Positions 4,870 to 6,734 of a stretch of DNA of 6,734 bases are shown piece after piece. Position 1 is the stretch's first letter; the number at the start of each line of letters is the position of its first letter. The position numbers and the translations under genes were made by a program. The DNA is from a bacterium (GTDB lineage: Bacteria > Spirochaetota > Spirochaetia > JABEVK01): NCBI GenBank assembly GCA_021781625.1, contig JAJXWL010000107.1:1-6734 (forward strand). The letters are read 5' to 3'. The notes under the pieces are model-generated. The model ran no database searches. It was given only the letters and a program-made list of their open reading frames with translations, and was not told the DNA's origin.

Positions 4870-6470
4870 TGAAGAAATACATTTTCGTCACGGGTGGCGT
4901 CTGCTCAAGCTTAGGAAAAGGCATTGCGGCGGCGTCGTTAGGTACGCTTTTGGAAAGCCGCGGCTATCGGGTCGCAATGATCAAAATTGATCCTTATTTA
5001 AATGTGGACGCTGGCACCATGAGCCCTTACCAACATGGTGAAGTTTACGTCACAGATGATGGGGCCGAAACCGACCTTGACCTGGGCAATTATGCTCGGT
5101 TTACCAAATCCCCTCTCAGCAAAGCCAACTCCATCACCACAGGGCAAATCTACCAAACCGTTATCAATAAAGAACGAGAAGGCCGGTATTTAGGTCGTAC
5201 GGTCCAGGTCATTCCCCATATTACCGACGAAATCAAAGCCCAAATCGTCCGAATGGGCAGTTTACCCGACATCGACATCACAATTGTCGAAGTCGGTGGC
5301 ACCGTGGGGGATATTGAATCCATTCCCTTTCTGGAAACAGCACGTCAATGTATCCATGAATTCGGACGCGAAAATGTACTTTCTGTTCACCTAACCTTGG
5401 TCCCCGCTGTATCCGGTGACGAACTCAAAACCAAACCCACCCAACATTCCGTCAAAGAGTTACGAGAAATCGGTATTCAACCCGACGTTCTCCTCTGCCG
5501 TGCCAAAAGAGAACTCGAGGAGTCCATGCGACGAAAAATCGCCAGCTTCACCAATGTGAGCTTCGATTCGGTTCTTTCGGCCATGGATGTCAACACCACG
5601 ATTTATGAGATTCCCCTGATTTATCATAAGCAAAAGCTGGATGAAATTGTCCTTCGCAAGTTGGGTATGGAACTCCGTGAAGCCGAACTTGAAAACTGGC
5701 GCTCCATGGTCGAAGGCTACAAAAATGCCGAAAAGACGGTGACCATTGCTATGGTCGGTAAGTATATCGACTTGCACGACACCTACAAGTCCGTCGATGA
5801 GTCGCTGGTACATGCCGCGATGGGCAACCGCGTCAAGGTGAAAATTGTTCGTATCGATGCGGAAAAGCTTGAGAAAGGCTCGGTACCGGATGAGGTCTTT
5901 GCCGGCGTCGACGGCATTCTCATTCCCGGAGGCTTCGGCGAACGCGGAATTGAAGGCATGATTATTGCGGCACGGTACGCCCGTGAAAACCGCATTCCCT
6001 ATTTGGGAATATGTCTGGGAATGCAGATCATGGTGATTGAGTTTGCTCGGCATGTTTTAGGCTTAGAGGGAGCGAACTCAACAGAATTCAATGAAAAGAC
6101 TCCTCATCCTGTGGTTAGCTTGCTGGAAGAGCAAGAGGGAGTCACCAAGCTCGGCGGTACGATGCGTTTAGGGCGAAGTGCTACCCACACCCAGCCAGAA
6201 ACGTTCATTCGTTCTGCCTACGGTCAAGAAGTTGTCTGGGAACGCCACCGGCACCGGTATGAGTTTTCTAACTCGTACCGCCACAGTCTTACCCAGGCCG
6301 GTTTAAAGATTTCAGGTTTTACCCCAGACGGCACCTTGGTTGAATCGGTGGAATGGCCAGGACAACCCTGGAACACTGGGGTCCAATTTCATCCCGAGTT
6401 TACCTCCAGCCCGACGAGCCCCCAACCTTTATTCCGTGCTTTTATTGAGGCGGCGGCTCAACACGGCTAA
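4869..6470 (+). CDS. pyrG: CTP synthase (glutamine-hydrolysing)
   Basis: PyrG makes CTP from UTP, ATP and glutamine (EC 6.3.4.2), the last step of pyrimidine nucleotide synthesis. The 533-residue length is normal. The synthase domain (about 1-270) contains the P-loop-like FVTGGVCSSLGKGIAAASLG (6-25), KIDPYLNVDAGTMSPYQHGEV (39-59), DDGAETDLDLGNYARF (63-78), VEVGGTVGDIES (140-151) and KTKPTQHSV (188-196). The class I glutamine amidotransferase domain (about 290-530) contains GGFGERG (354-360), the nucleophile Cys382 in GICLGMQ, and the His508/Glu510 pair in QFHPEF. All catalytic residues are present. The common VVSSLGKG is VCSSLGKG here, a mild variant. The ATG lacks a free SD and sits at the edge of a hairpin. 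The gene lies between the BFN-like gene and the LptC-like gene in one operon. Confidence 0.99.
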   Translation: MKKYIFVTGGVCSSLGKGIAAASLGTLLESRGYRVAMIKIDPYLNVDAGTMSPYQHGEVYVTDDGAETDLDLGNYARFTKSPLSKANSITTGQIYQTVINKEREGRYLGRTVQVIPHITDEIKAQIVRMGSLPDIDITIVEVGGTVGDIESIPFLETARQCIHEFGRENVLSVHLTLVPAVSGDELKTKPTQHSVKELREIGIQPDVLLCRAKRELEESMRRKIASFTNVSFDSVLSAMDVNTTIYEIPLIYHKQKLDEIVLRKLGMELREAELENWRSMVEGYKNAEKTVTIAMVGKYIDLHDTYKSVDESLVHAAMGNRVKVKIVRIDAEKLEKGSVPDEVFAGVDGILIPGGFGERGIEGMIIAARYARENRIPYLGICLGMQIMVIEFARHVLGLEGANSTEFNEKTPHPVVSLLEEQEGVTKLGGTMRLGRSATHTQPETFIRSAYGQEVVWERHRHRYEFSNSYRHSLTQAGLKISGFTPDGTLVESVEWPGQPWNTGVQFHPEFTSSPTSPQPLFRAFIEAAAQHG

Positions 6471-6473
6471 CGT

Positions 6474-6734
6474 ATGCTCAGGGTAATGGTCTGCACGGGA
6501 TTTTTTTTGTTGGCCTCTTGTTCCTTCAAGTATGAAGATTGGGGGGTCAAGGACCCCAATCAAATCCCGCAGACCGTAATGACCAACTTTGTCGAGAAGA
6601 ACATCAAAGACGGCAAAGTTCAGTACGAGTTTCAGGGGCAGAAAATCGAGACCTACGATGCCCTTAAAGAATGGCGGTTGAAGGATGTGAGCTTTCAACA
6701 GTATGATGATACTGGCAAGCTCTCCAGCAAGGGA
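6474..6734 (+). CDS. LptC-like lipoprotein, partial (LPS-export family), runs off window end
   Basis: The frame is open from the ATG at 6474 to the window end (87 codons, no stop). The N-terminus MLRVMVCTGFFLLASC is a short lipoprotein signal with Arg3, a hydrophobic core and the lipobox LASC, giving lipidated Cys16. The following part, with KVQYEFQGQKIETYDALKEW and RLKDVSFQQYDDTGKLSSKG, has the repeated beta-strand pattern of LptC/LptA-type proteins, in which a strand marked DVSF is followed by a turn and the next rung. LptC proteins pass lipopolysaccharide or related glycolipid across the periplasm, but some spirochaetes lack LPS, so the substrate is uncertain. The start is 3 bp after the pyrG stop, with no clear SD, implying coupling. 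An internal Met5 would lose the positive charge of the signal. An eight-T run lies in the signal-peptide codons. Confidence 0.75.
   Translation, partial: MLRVMVCTGFFLLASCSFKYEDWGVKDPNQIPQTVMTNFVEKNIKDGKVQYEFQGQKIETYDALKEWRLKDVSFQQYDDTGKLSSKG

Noticed and set aside
5460..6053. Long open frame (197 codons) on the minus strand inside pyrG
   Set aside because: It lies wholly antisense to catalytic parts of pyrG, has no recognisable domain, and reflects codon bias of the true gene.
6429..6698. Minus-strand open frame of 89 codons across the pyrG end
   Set aside because: It is antisense to the end of pyrG and to the LptC-like gene, whose lipobox and family motifs make the plus frame the real one.

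Overview
The window looks like chromosomal DNA of a spirochaete (phylum Spirochaetota), although no marker here proves it. The main pointers are a YmdB-like protein with the unusual AEIVGKPG / NGDGVTGGFGLG signature I associate with spirochaete homologues, a cheR-cheB pair, and pyrG followed immediately by an LptC-like lipoprotein gene, which implies a diderm envelope. G+C is near 50% over most genes and lower in the first 600 bases.

Layout. Positions 1-700 hold a small minus-strand toxin-antitoxin-type module: a PIN-domain gene overlapping a ribbon-helix-helix gene by 4 bp. The PIN gene lacks the N-terminal part of its family, including the first catalytic Asp, so it is probably decayed. A 55-bp nested inverted repeat just upstream resembles an integron attC site. 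Positions 703-863 hold a complete minus-strand tRNA-Leu(CAG) unit with promoter, gene without encoded CCA, and strong intrinsic terminator. A minus-strand Hsp20 small heat-shock gene follows (865-1368). Its leader can pair with its own Shine-Dalgarno sequence. The 161-bp gap at 1369-1529 is a divergent control region that also holds a 12-bp tandem repeat before the plus-strand ymdB-like gene (1530-2327).

The ymdB-like gene converges on cheB with overlapping stop codons. cheR and cheB (4328 down to 2324) form a two-gene minus-strand operon for receptor methylation and demethylation, read from a predicted promoter whose 17-bp spacer is filled by a palindrome. Divergent from it runs a plus-strand operon: a diverged bifunctional-nuclease-like (DUF151) gene, then pyrG (CTP synthase), then an LptC-like lipoprotein gene cut by the window end. 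The spacing in this operon is 9 bp and 3 bp. A hairpin covers the only SD-like bases and the first base of the pyrG start codon, with the upstream stop codon spanning the 5' stem-loop junction, which suggests translational coupling.

No stretch of more than 300 bases lacks a gene. Nothing here amounts to a clearly new multi-gene system. The most interesting signals are the attC-like site beside the toxin-antitoxin module, the pyrG start hairpin, the cheRB promoter palindrome and the altered metal ligands of the YmdB homologue.
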